From NCBI GenBank assembly GCA_015680685.1, contig MNCI01029129.1, positions 62,001 through 126,000 on the forward strand: DNA of 64,000 nucleotides. The letters are read 5' to 3'. The translations under genes and the position numbers were made by a program. Below are positions 11,945 to 23,260 of this stretch, piece after piece (positions within the stretch are counted from its first letter, which is position 1; every line of letters begins with the position of its first letter). The notes beneath the pieces were generated by a model, which saw nothing but the letters and a program-made list of their open reading frames with translations, was not told the origin of the DNA and did no database searches. The stretch comes from Gnetum montanum (taxonomy: Eukaryota; Streptophyta; Gnetopsida; Gnetales; Gnetaceae).

Positions 11945-13575
11945 TGGCCACCCATGCTAACCATATAAGTGGCTCCTCAATTTTTCAACTTTTTGTTTTA
12001 TACATTTTTTGTTTTTACAAGTTTTTGTTTTACACATTCTTTATTTTACACATGTTTTATTTTACACCATTGTTAGTACATTTGCTACTTATGGAATATT
12101 TCACACTTTCTTTTATATTTTCTTTTATTTGGTGTAACTTTCTAACTTTTTGTTAATAAGTGCTAGGTACAATGGTAATGCATTGATTGATGGTGGTATG
12201 TACTATTTTTATTATTTGATTTCTGGCCTTGAATTTTGTTACTAATAATTAGGACATGGTTTCTTTTTCATGTAACAGGTAATGAGTTCACAACATCCAC
12301 CCATCCAGAAACTCTATGGTTTTCCTTGTTCTAGAAACATGTAATCCATTTTTCATTAACAAAACTTTAATACATTTGTNGGAAACATGTAATCCATTTT
12401 TCATTAACAAAACTTTAATACATTTGTGACTTTGGTAGTTTCTAGAATTAGAAAGGATTCAAAGGCTGAGTAGGGTGTGGCTTTAAGGGGATTCAGTATT
12501 CTTTGTTCATTTCTATTTACCTAGGTGCATGTGTGTTTTCATGGATTTCTTACCATTCTGTGTCGACCAATAAAAGGAAGTAGAATAAGTCCTTGCATGG
12601 TGTGGTTCTCATCATAAAGAAAAAATGATGAGAATTCAAAGCATACACATTGGATAAAAAAAATGCATGTGTCTTTGCATGGTGTGGTTTCCATTTCATA
12701 AAAAATGATGAGAGTTCAAAGCACATCCCTTAGACAAAATAAATGGGCTACAAGCATTGGTTATGGGACTTATCCTCTCTAACTAAGATTCCTAACTTCC
12801 TACTTCTTTTCTAATAAGGAACAGTGGTCATTTTGTGGGAGCACTCTTTTGTCTCATGGGATGGACTAGTCTTAAAATGGTGATGCAAAGTCACTGAACA
12901 TGGTTGGTTTTGGTCTAGACTAAGGATGGATCCTATCAAGTCATTTAACCACAAGTTCCACAAGGGGCTTCATGTGACCTTAATCAGGAACTCCATTCCA
13001 CTCTCTCTCATTCATCTATGCTTTCCATGTTTTACCTCACTACCATTTTCATGTTCTAGTTCAATGTCCTAGTTTGATGTGTCAAAATTCTTAGTTAGTT
13101 TCTTCTATGTTTTTGTATTTAACCTTCTATAACCAAGCCTGTGGACTCTATGGTTTGAAGTTATGCAAGGGCATAAAAGGCCTATGCTTGCTTTGGGAAG
13201 GACCCACTTGCATATCTTTTGGTTAGGTTAGTTAAGTTCTTTACCCTTAAACACCCTTACAATCAAATTCTTTTCATTTACCCCATCAATGACATCCAAT
13301 TGTGCACATCTTCACAATAATTTTTAGTGAGCCTTCTTTCTTGTTATTATGAATTCTTACACCCTCTTTGAGTATTTCCCTGTGTTGAAATTTTTCAAAT
13401 TTAATAGACTGTTTATCTATTTTATCCTATTTGTCAACCTTTCCACTCACACTACTAAAGGAATTAATCTATCACAATCATAACTTAGCTGAGTGTAACC
13501 ACCGATGAGATAAGAAATTTAACAATTATGTGTTACACATTGCATACTAATTCATGATTATGTTGTGATTTTACT
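11945..13575 (+). repeat. LTR-like copy 1 of the host gypsy element
   Basis: Follows a purine tract (CATGGGGGAGA) downstream of integrase and aligns in ordered blocks with 31982-33949 (for example the TTTCATGGATTTCT and GCATGGTGTGGTTCTCAT blocks). Probably the 3' LTR of the host element. Diverged, so old. Confidence 0.55.
12334..12427. other. Exact 46-bp duplication across a single N
   Basis: 12334-12379 and 12382-12427 are identical and separated by an N at 12380 plus one base. This is the signature of two contig ends that overlap but were not merged, so I treat it as an assembly artefact. Confidence 0.85.
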
Positions 13576-14170
13576 AGGAAGAATGAATTGGAAGTAGGAC
13601 TCTCTTTGTACCATCCGAAATTGTCAGTGAGAGGCTGGAATGAACAGACACCAAGAGATCTATGGATGAAACAGTAAGACCTTGCCTTCTTTTGAGGGTA
13701 AGCTAGAAATCAACGGAGGCAAAGTGCCTTGAATGGTTCACACGTAGATCAAACAAGGACTTCCCTGAATGTACACAATTGCGATGCATTGGGTTATACG
13801 TAAACAAATGCAAAATTGAATGTAAACGAATGAAAACGAATGTAAACTATTTAAATGATAAATAATGAAAATAAGAAAAATGTAAATAGGAACAGTAATG
13901 TAAACTGTAAGAATATGGGCAATAATGCAAACTGTTTGTATTGATAAATAATTAGAATATGCACCGGTCAGAACGCAGTTGCGGAGTGGTCATAAGGTAG
14001 ATGTTTAGCCCCGATGGATGAGCAAAGATGCTAGGAAGATGCAGGTTTTGGATTGCAGGTGTACGACGTCCAAGTCTATATGAAGCCCAGCATATGAGAT
14101 TGATGCAAAGATTTCTTAAGTGTGTGAGATTTCAATTTTTCCAACCCTGATCTAGTGGAAAAATAGGGGA

Positions 14171-14176
14171 TTTATA
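14171..14176 (-). promoter_or_regulatory. LTR TATA box, left LTR of DE
   Basis: CCTATAAATCCCC on the - strand followed by CACTAGATCAGGG. The same block occurs in the right LTR (28580-28585) and, as variants, in B (37817) and F (63972). Confidence 0.6.
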
Positions 14177-15099
14177 GGATCTTGGGCATGAGATTCGGAT
14201 TTGGGAGAAGATCAATGGTTGCAGGGTGAGAAAAATTTGGATTAGGTGATAGGTGTGTGTGTTGACTAGATGCATGAAATATAACAATGTATAGGGTGCA
14301 ATGTGACAAAGATGTCTTACGCTGGTGTGTGTAATCCATAGCGTAAGAGCTTGATACACTGAAAAATGCAAAATGTACAAAGAATCTTAAAGTACAAGAG
14401 TGGATTTAGATGTCTGGCCTCTAGATCTACAGATCTATGCTACTTTTGCCCTACCAAGGTGTCCAACATGTATGGATTTGGCTCTAGCGTGTCTGCAGCA
14501 TGTCCTGGGGTTAGCGTCTAGGGTCCAGCATCCAGCGTATGAAAGTGTTTACGCTACTGGAAGCATGGCAGCGTGACTAATAGCGTTCGACCTGAAAATA
14601 GTGCATTTTCAACCCATTTTTAACCTATGAGACCCATTTTTAGAGTGGATCTACATGCCATGATTCATGAGGGTTCTTTGTACCAAATTTGGACTAATTT
14701 GGATGTTGTTTTGACCCTGTTTTGGTTGATTACGTTGGGCATTACGTTGTGCAACATCTAAAAAAGTGACCTCAACATCACCAAGTGTTTATACCTTGTT
14801 TTGAGCTCATTTTTGTATGCTGATGCCTATTTGATGTTACTCACTACTGCCTACTCTTCAAGGTGGTCTAAGTGTAAATTTTGACTCATTTTGGCTACCA
14901 TTTTAGGCCTATTTATTTTGTCATGTTGTGGTTATGTTGTTCAGCGTCTGAAAAAGTAACCCCAGCGTCACCAAGTTAAAATGGCATATTTGAGGCTCAA
15001 ATTTGGAGTTTTTGAAGCCTTTGATCATGTACAATTGTTTCCTAGCTCCTAGGAGTTGAATTCATGTCAAAAGGTTGCCTAGAGATGCCTGAATTGAGC

Positions 15100-15950
15100 T
15101 ATTCTTATTTGGTCACGCTATGGTTATGTTGTTCAGCGTCTGAAAAAGTAACCCCAGCGTCACCAACTAAAAATACCTCATTTAGGGCCAAAATTTTGAT
15201 TTTTTGGAGGTTGGGAGCTACTAGGGACCTTGGTGAAGGTCATGGGGGGTCCTTGTGCTTGATTTTGGCCTGTTTTGACTCATTTTTAGGGCTCCAAAAG
15301 TTGGTGACGCTGATCCTTACGCTGTGCAGTGTAAGAAAATGTAGCTCTAGCATGAGCAACAAAAAATACCTCATTTAAGGCCTATAGTTTGATTTTCTAG
15401 AGGCTAAGAGTTGCTGGGGACCTGAATGAAGGTCATGAGGGGTCCTTGTGCTTGATTTTGGCCTATTTTGACTCATTTTTAGGGCTCCAAAAGTTGGTGA
15501 CGCTGATCCTTACGTTGTGCATAGTAAGAAAATGTAGCTCCAGCGTAATCAATTGAAAACACCTCATTTAAGGCCCAAATATTGATTTTCTAGAGGCTAG
15601 GAGCTACTGGGGACCTTGTTGAAGGTCATGGGGGGTCCTTGTGCTCAATTTTGGCCTATTTTGACTCAGTTTCGGGGCTCCAAAAGTTGGTGACGCTGAT
15701 CCTTACGCTGTGCAACGTAACAAAATGTAGCTCCAGCGTAATCAACTGAAAACACCTTATTTAAGGCCCAAATCTTGATTTTCTAGAGGCTGGGAGATGC
15801 TAAGGACTTTGGTGAAGGTCATGGGGGTCCTTATGCTCGATTTTAGCCTATTTTAACTTAGTTTCTAGGCTCCAAAAGTTGGTGACACTGATCCTTACGC
15901 TGTGTAGCGTAAGAAAATGTAGCTCCAAGTGTACTTAGCCAAAATCAAGC
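15100..15950. repeat. ~193-bp tandem repeat in U3 (left LTR)
   Basis: Four clear units, marked by GCTCCAAAAGTTGGTGA at about 15291, 15484, 15677 and 15870, plus weaker upstream units. Each carries a version of the palindrome CTTACGCTGTGCAGCGTAAG. Located upstream of the TATA box in the direction of transcription. Confidence 0.8.
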
Positions 15951-16160
15951 ATTTTGAGCCCAAAACTTTTGATTCTAGATGTTAAAAGTTGGTGTAGTCA
16001 CTTGTGGGCCTAGGGGGAACCTTACCTATTGAATCATGAACCATTAGGGGCTGTTTCGAAGGCCTCCAAGTTTGGTCATGTTGTATTCATGCTTGGGTAG
16101 CTACATGATTTAGCTTGAATCTTGTCGAAAGTGTTAGGCCAAAATTCTGTGGTGTTTTCA

Positions 16161-16174
16161 TTGGTCCCTCTTTA
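16161..16174 (-). promoter_or_regulatory. Polypurine tract of DE
   Basis: TAAAGAGGGACCAA on the - strand abuts the 3' LTR start. The matching tract in C is AAAGAGGGGCCAA at 51159-51172. Confidence 0.65.
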
Positions 16175-17344
16175 TTGACACTTGGAGGAATCTACCCAAG
16201 AGGCATTGACAAATAAGTACAAAACACCACGAGCAATTGGATATCAAGAATTGTTCTTCGGCACTTGGCTAGATGTCATCGCACTATGATCGGAAGTACA
16301 TGGGATCGGGAAATGAGGTTTTGAGATGTATAGGGAGAAGGTTTGTAACTATGAGATCAGGGATTAATGAAGGGATGATTTTTTTTAACTATGGGAAGGG
16401 GAATGTTCTTGTGTGAACACATCATGTTGGTCCTTGTCAATAGCCAGTATCTAGCGGACTTGCGACCAAGACATGGGATATGCGTCCTTTGGAGGAACGA
16501 GACTCTTATATTCTATTTGAGGGAACTGGTTGTCATAACCAAAGCCATGCAGTGAGGTGGTGCATTCTTTGGATAAATAGGACCCTTGCTGAGTGTCAAA
16601 GGGAACCCATTGTCCAACAGCCAAAGCCATGCGGTGGGATGCAACATGATTCTTTGAGACACGAGTGTTTTCTTCCAAGACAAGTACCTTCCCGCCTAGG
16701 GCTTGTATGGGAAGTGCCAAGGGTCTTGTGATGGATTTTGCTCTTTGATTTTTTATTTTTTTTTAATATTTTTTTTTATTTTTTTGTGTTTTATTTTTTA
16801 ATCTTTTTTTCTGGATAGAGATCTCTTGTAATGTTATACTCGTGCTTGTGTGCTTGTATCTGTTTCATGTGTTGTGTTGTGTCTTGCAACTGCCTGGAGA
16901 GTTACACTGTGCAACCATGTGTTCAGAGTTTTGGGGTGACTGGGATGTATTCGGGAATAGGATAGAGAGAACATGTTAGGGAATAAGGAATGTTGGAGGA
17001 ACTGGGAATGTACTTTTGAACGGTTTAATTAACCTGGTTACATGCATCAAGAACAATGTGGTACCTCATTGCCGTGATGAGGGGCATCCGTGTACGAACA
17101 CCTCTAGGTGTCATCCTGCAAACACAACTCCAAGAAGACAAGAAAACCATGAGTGAACGACTTAGCTTAACACTTTAAACATGGATGCAACCGATGGGAT
17201 GGAGAAACCATGTGCAACCGCAGGTAAACAAAATTAAGCAGCAACAATGTTGTCAGAGTCCATGTGATGAATTCATGTAGTAGGTTGATGAAGACATGTT
17301 GTTTGATTATAGCAACAGATTAGTAGGCCAGTGAAGAAATTGCC
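16175..17344 (-). other. 3' non-coding internal region of DE
   Basis: No convincing coding frame. About three units of a ~78-bp repeat lie at 16480-16660 (ending in CCAAAGCCATGC), and a strongly conserved block at about 17090-17155 is shared with C (51937-52002). The whole region is collinear with 51173-52169. Confidence 0.6.
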
Positions 17345-17745
17345 AGTTTATAGTCTTGGCAGACTGTCGTAGATTAGTTTTACATCATAATCCGTTGGAC
17401 GTTGCCAGTTTAGCGTCATAGCGAATAGTGTAATGCTAGTTTATAGTCATGGAAGACTATGGAGAGGAAAGCTAGTTTATAGTCTTAGCGGACTCTGTCA
17501 GATGAGAGTGTGGTAGTTTATTGTCATTTCGGATGATCTGTGGTACCAATTTTAGGTCATGATGCCAGGATTGTTCTGTGGTATCAGTTTATCATCATGA
17601 TTCCAGGACAAGTCTATGATATCAATTTATCATCATGATGCTAGGATGAATTTGTGCTATCATTTTATCATCATGATGCTAGGATGAGTATGTGGTATCA
17701 GTTTTAAGTCATGATGCTAGGACTTGGTGCTTACCTTGCTTGTGT
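17345..17745. repeat. AGTTTA stem-loop repeats near the 3' end of DE
   Basis: Units with perfect AGTC/GACT arms (loops TTGGCA, ATGGAA and TTAGCG) at about 17345, 17441 and 17480. They are followed by units of the ATCATCATGATGCCAGGA type. Collinear with 52170-52877 in C. Confidence 0.7.
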
Positions 17746-17879
17746 AAGGTGTGATGCTGCATGCATGGTCATGCTATCTGCTTGCAAAATCCTATAAAAT
17801 TCAACTAGAAAGAAAAAAAATCAAGCGAAACCTATTGTAAATAGAGTTAAAATGTACGAATGAAAGAAAAGCAATGCGT

Positions 17880-17965
17880 GGTAGTTTTAGGCTGTTCCAG
17901 GCCGTAAGCTAGTTTAAGGCCTTTTCGGGCCACAGGCTAGTTTAAGGTCCTTTCGGGCCGCATGT
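17880..17965. repeat. GGCC-type stem-loop repeats, protease side of E
   Basis: Three units: GGCT/GGCC (wobble), GGCC/GGCC (loop TTTTCG) and GGTC/GGCC. They overlap the end of the open frame of protease E. Confidence 0.65.
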
Positions 17966-20900
17966 AAACGTGTAAGCTAGTATAATGCAAATGAAGGTGA
18001 TGTATGCACAACAAACAAAGGTAAAGAGTGGGTGGGGATCAGATGTGTTTTTAGATGCATGGGAGCCTTGATTGTGTGGTTGTTTCCTAGCCGATCGTGG
18101 TTTAGGAGGCGTGCTAGGTTTTGGTTGCTCTAGGAGGCTTTCAGTTTTTACCACTCGTTCAGGAATTTTAGCTCTAGGTATTGCATTTGTTGCCATGGGT
18201 GTTCCATCGAGAGACTCTTCTTTCAAGACTTGTGACATGTCTATGTTATGGATGGCTTGAAAGGGAGTGTTATCGCCATGTATGATGACTTTTCCACCTT
18301 CGTATGGAAGGCGGATTTCTTGATGTATCAATGAGGAAATAGCCCATTGTTGGGCTAGCCAAGGTCTGCCAAGAATCATGTTGAAACTTAGCATCTCTTC
18401 TATGATAGTGAACTCCATACTAGTGGGGAATTATTCTCCTGCCACAAAGGCTAAGTTGATTGTGCCCTTAACTATGACACATGATCCATTGAAGGATTTT
18501 AAACACATGGTTTTCGTTGGCATGATCTCATCTGCCATGCCTAGTTTGTTGATGATGGAGTATAAAGCTATGTTTGTTTCCGCACTGTCATCAACGTGCA
18601 CTCTAAAAATGGTACATTACCAACACATATGCTAATCGACAATGGAGTTGTTGTGACCTCCCCTCATTCAAGGTTAACTTTAACTACATCGTCATGGAAG
18701 GCTAAGGTGTTTGAACCCAATCCTTGTCATGTGTATTGCGAAATCGTTGCATGGATGGATTCCTCATTTGTGGGGATGTCCTTCGTAATAGGAATGGATG
18801 CTAACGTTTGAGCCAAGGCTTCATGGTGAGCGGCTGAAGTCATGACTAGGTTGTACAAGCTCATCGTTATGTTCTTCTATTTGAGCATTTGTTTTACCTA
18901 GGCTAGTGCAACTATGAAGTCTATATTGTTGATCATTGTGTTGGCTTTGGCTTCCTTCGTGTGGGTTGAGGGATGGGCCTCTTGCATAGAGGGCTTGGGC
19001 CTAGTTTTCTTGGGATTAGGGGCAGGGGCCCCAGCATTCGATTGTTTCTTGCTTGGTGTGGCCTTTGCTTCGGTTGTGGATGTTGTTCTTTGTTCATTTA
19101 TCCTCTTCTGCTACCATTTGGTAGGCTTACCTACGTTGTTGGCAAGGTTGATCTTGAGGAAGAAGAGGTTGAGACATTACCTATGGTTGGGCTCTGGGTG
19201 GATGAGGGGCCATCACATGGTGGCACCATTATGAAAAATGGTAGTTTGGGAGGAGTCATTGGTGTTTGACTAGTTTGTTATGGCACCTTGATGATGAAAG
19301 GTTTCTTTACAGTTGTGGTCGGTGCATCATGCTAGTTTAATGTCTAAGCAGACAATTGCAGTGGTACTTTGACCACGAAAGGTTTTGCAGGTGCTCGAGG
19401 TGGCACCTTTATGACAACGAGAGGCCTCTTGCTCATGGAGGTAGAGGGGATCATTGCCTTGTTGAGAGGCCAACGGATCACGAAAGGTTGCCACACAGGT
19501 TTGGGCTTACTTCCTATGCTAACGGAATTTATGACATAGGAGGCATCATTTGTGCTAGGTTGACTTAGGGTGTTGATATTGAGTTGGCCCCATTCTATCA
19601 TTTTCTGAATATCATCCTGTAAGGGACGACAGTCATCAGTATTATGATCGGACATCTAGTGGTAGTCAAAGAATTGATCTAACTTGAAGTATCGTGCGAC
19701 CAGGGGCTCATTTGGTGCTACTAAGGTGGTGTTTCTTAGTAGCTTGTAGTACCTGTCATGTCTTTGGTGGGCATTCTCCGCTACTTTTTTGTATTGGATT
19801 TTCCCAGTTTTGAGGAGTTTCTCTAGTAGTTCAGAGGGTCACGTGGGTAGCGATGTATACTTAGAGTGATCCTTGCACTTAAAGTTGGGCCTTGGGGTGG
19901 CCCCTGTCATTGCAGGCGGGTTGGTATTGGTGTTTGTTGTTTTTGTGCTTACGGCTATAGTTTCCATTGTTGTCTTTTTTTTGGCAACGTGTTGGTTCTT
20001 GTAAGCCACATAGGTAGGATCATTGCTGGTTTTTGTAGCTTGTTCAATGTTCTTGATCTGCGTGAAGGCTTGGCTCAACGTTTGAGTGCTTAGGTAGTAC
20101 AATTTTGACTTAACGATGTCATTCACGGCTTCCTTCAGAATCATAAGAAAATACGTTTCAAGGATAGGCTCATGAAGTTCATTAAGGGCTGTGCTCCATC
20201 ATTGAATAAACTTATGCATAGGCTCTAGTGGTGCTTGTTTCACCTGTATCAGAGTGTTTAGTGTGGCCTTAGGCATGAGGTTGTACTTAAACCGGGTGAC
20301 GAACTAATGTAGCAGATCCTCCAAAGAGGATATGGAGTTACGTGGCAGGGCTCAGTACCAGTCTAAGGCACTATTCATTAGGGACATGGAGAACACGCGT
20401 AGGATTACGTGGGGCCAAGCTTGAAGCAATAGGGTCTCAAATCAAAATGTTACCAAGTAAGCATTCAGGTCTCCCTTCCCATTGTACTTGGTTAACTGTG
20501 GGAGTGTGATTCCCTTGGGTAAAGCTAATGGTGGAACTGAAGAGCTAATTGGATCATCTTGATAGAAGTCTAGTACTTTAACTTGTTCATTGTTTGCCAT
20601 TTTGAGGTGCTTTACCTCTTCAACTAATGCTTGCATCATTTGTTTGGTTTCTACCCACTCTTCGGTAGTAGGTAGATCAATTGGTTGGGGAGATTTTTGG
20701 GTTGTCATTTGTTGCTGTGGAGCAACGTTCAGAGTTGTGGTTGCAGGGTGTGGCACGTTGAAGTGAGTGGGTTGTTGAACAAAGGGTATGATTCCTTGCC
20801 TAGCCACAAACTATGAAGTGACACCCTGGATGTGCAGAGCTGAAGTGATGAAAGGAGCTCCATGTGTTTGCACGTGCGATATGTACTGGGTGGAGATGGA

Positions 20901-21347
20901 CATCGGTAATCTTTGTTGGGATACCAATGCTTGTGTGCTCATTGACACTTGGTGAGTGACTATCTGTCCCATGCGAGGGTGGAATGATGGGTTCATGTAG
21001 GCATGGGGAGTGAGGGTGTAATAAAAATCCTCATGTTCAGATTTTATCGTGAAGTCATCTTCCTTGTCTTGGTTTTGGGGCTCCTCAGTGGGTCGCCATG
21101 AGTTTTGGCTCCTTCCAATAAGGAGCTGGGAGATGAGTCGATGCTAGGGCTTAGAAAGGGGGATGATTTCATATACGGAGGGAGTGAATTCATGACCCCC
21201 CATGTATATCTGCTCAAAGTTTCGTTTTGGTTACTTCTCTGTGTGGTCAATGGGAAGGATGGCCTAAATCTTCACACAGATGTAGTTATACTATTCTTGT
21301 GTTAGGATTACCTGGGCATGTGTATTGGAAATCTGGGAAGACTCCAT
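17942..21347 (-). pseudogene. gag-protease 'E' (second gag-PR of DE)
   Basis: Starts near ATG 21347 by alignment with gag D. Gag core at about 20590-20440 carries DFYQDDPI and ITLPQLTKYNGKGD. Protease lies at about 18640-18250: an RVHVDD active-site segment where other copies read DDGAATN but this one reads DDSAETN, then CLKSFNGSCVIVKG, then ILGRPWLAQ. The last 158 codons (18418-17942) are open and run into hairpin repeats, so the native C-terminus is lost. Stops elsewhere break it. Being downstream of a complete gag-PR in the same element is anomalous. Confidence 0.7.
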
Positions 21348-21540
21348 GGTGATGTGTGACTGGGCAACGTATGGACAAGGCAACAAGGCAACAAGTGTAG
21401 CATGTGGTCCGGGCTGAGGGTGTAGGGTGTGCAATGTGACTAGACTACAGCATGTGCAGCGTGACCAACTACAACGTGACTAACTGTAGCGTGACTAACT
21501 GTAGCATGACCAACTACAGCGTGATCAATAGGTAGCGTAT
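21348..21540 (-). other. Leader-like segment before gag E
   Basis: Short GCGTGACTAACTGTA-like words repeat here, resembling the leader of D near 27510-27560. No gene. Confidence 0.5.
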
Positions 21541-21880
21541 GAATACTAAAAATTTGTCTAAGTGTCCAGCATATGAACACTGAAAATTTTTCTAAGTGTC
21601 CAGTGTGTGAACACTGAAAATTTGTCTAAGTGTTCAACATGTGAACACTACAAATTTTTTGAAGTGTCCAGTGTGTGAACACTGAAAATTTATCTAAGTG
21701 TCCAGCATGTGAACACTGAAAATTTGTCTAAGTGTTCAACGTGTGAACACTGAAAATTTGTCTAAGTGTCTAATTTGTGAACACTGAAAATTTGTCTAAG
21801 TGTCCAACATGTGAACACTAAAAATTTGTCTAAGTGTCTAGTTTGTGAACACTAAAAATTTGTCTAAGTGTCCAGCATGT
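21541..21880. repeat. 34-bp tandem array, 10 units
   Basis: Ten head-to-tail units of exactly 34 bp beginning GAACACTGAAAATTTGTCTA and ending near CAGCATGT. Regular enough to be recent. It lies between gag E and antisense gene remnant D. Confidence 0.9.
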
Positions 21881-22228
21881 GAAGTATGCACTTAAGCATT
21901 AGTGTAAACTATTGTCTATGATTAATTTACATGTTTATATGCATTTAGGTATCTCTACAATGATTGTTACAATATCTCTTCCAATGGGAAATTATTTTAT
22001 GTGTTTGAAATATGGGTTGATATCATTTTTAAGTCATAATTCCAAGACTAAGTGTGGTGTCAGTTTACCATCATGACGCCAGGACGTAAATGTTATTTGT
22101 GTTTTAAGTGGTGGGTTTGGTATGGTGTTAGTTTATTGTCTTAACTCGAGGATGAAGGTTTTATGTGTTCTATGTGTTTTGGGTTTCATATTTTATGTAT
22201 GCTTATCTTAATTTCTAGCTACATGCAG
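21881..22228. other. Junction between E leader and gene D remnant
   Basis: Contains an AGTTTACCATCATGACG-type unit (about 22062-22085) that in other elements belongs next to the 3' end, then a pyrimidine-rich run into the acceptor ACATGCAG at 22221-22228. I infer a recombination junction. Confidence 0.4.
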
Positions 22229-22444
22229 GGGCCTTAAACCCTTTCTCTTGGTGGTGGAGCTCATAGCTGTACTCACTTGGTTCGGTGCTATGGAACCTTA
22301 TGCACCTCCACATGACATAGAGATTGGGTGACAAGCGTTATGGTTTTGAAGGGACACAATGATGATGATGGTGGCCCTAGTGGAGCAGGACCTGATGATG
22401 CAGAGGAGTTTGGGGATCAAGCCCCTCCTAGCACTGATGTTTAG
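22229..22444 (+). pseudogene. Antisense gene copy D, internal deletion remnant
   Basis: Starts exactly at an exon 2 acceptor and reads GLKPFLLVVELIAVLTWFG, the FCP1-like start shared with copies A-C, again with Glu where the nucleophile Asp belongs. After a stop and about 20 bp it continues as exon 8, with GGPSGAGPDDAEEFG and APPSTDV then stop at 22442-22444. Exons 3-7 and most of exon 2 are missing, and no exon 1 is found upstream. It has the same orientation relative to gag-PR D as the full copies, so the parent element carried the gene before deletion. Confidence 0.65.
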
Positions 22445-22651
22445 TTTGACTTGTCATTGTTGTTAGCTTAGTTATGTTTTTTTTTTGAAATTTTATGGAT
22501 TGTGTGAAAACAAATGTATGATACAATGTTAACATTTGATATTATCCATTTATACATTTATACATTTTTTTGCTATTTTTTATGTTATTCGATTTTTTTT
22601 ATTTTAAGTTTTGTCCAAAATTTTGATAAACACAAGCGTAAACACAAAATA

Positions 22652-22654
<3 letters not shown>

Positions 22655-22692
<38 letters not shown>

Positions 22693-22693
22693 T
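22655..22693. repeat. (ATT)n microsatellite
   Basis: About 13 trinucleotide units downstream of gene D. Confidence 0.95.
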
Positions 22694-22849
22694 TGTTGTT
22701 TTAACTATTTGTAAATATAAGCATGAATGCAACTGAAATGATAACAACGTAGAAAAAGTGTAAGGGGCATAGCAATTTGTAAAGAAAGGATGCAACTATG
22801 CATGCAAACAAAGAGTGTAATTTTAAAGAAACGGACATGTAATTTGTTC

Positions 22850-23260
22850 TAGTTTAAGGCCATAAGAAAACAAGAGAGATTTAAACTATTTTACTGGGTT
22901 TTAAAATAAACCGGCCATTCCTGACTGTGGCTAGTTTTATGTAATTGTGGATAGTTGGTATTTTAACATCTTTTTGGACAGTTGTAGTTTAACGTAATTT
23001 CGGACGGTTGTAGTTTCAAATCATTTCAGATGAGTAGTAGTTTAACATCATTTCGGATGAGTAGTAGTTTAACGTCATTTTGAACAAGTAGTAGTTTAAC
23101 GTCATTTCAAATGATCATAGTTTATCTTCATTTCGGATGATCGTAGTTTAACATCATTTCGGACGAGTAGTAGTTTAACGTCATTTTGGAAAATCATAGT
23201 TTAACCTCATTTTGGACGAGTAGTAGTTTAACATCATTTCAGATGAGTAGTAGTTTAAGG
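22850..23260. repeat. AGTTTAACGTC/CATC stem-loop array
   Basis: About a dozen units spaced 25-35 bp, mostly AGTTTAACATCATTTCGGATG type. Perfect CATC/GATG arms occur at two or more units, and near-CGTC/GACG arms at others. Lies between gene D and protease D. Confidence 0.75.

Larger units (their letters stand above)
13607..16160 (-). repeat. 3' LTR of element DE (2554 bp)
   Basis: Begins TGTACCATCC and ends TTTTCA. Collinear with 28015-30773; the ~205 bp length difference equals about one copy of the internal ~193-bp repeat. Confidence 0.8.

Noticed and set aside
18914-19269. Two overlapping + strand frames with hydrophobic segments
   Set aside because: They lie antisense to gag E; the hydrophobic look is the complement of a proline/lysine-rich gag region, and no other copy keeps them open.
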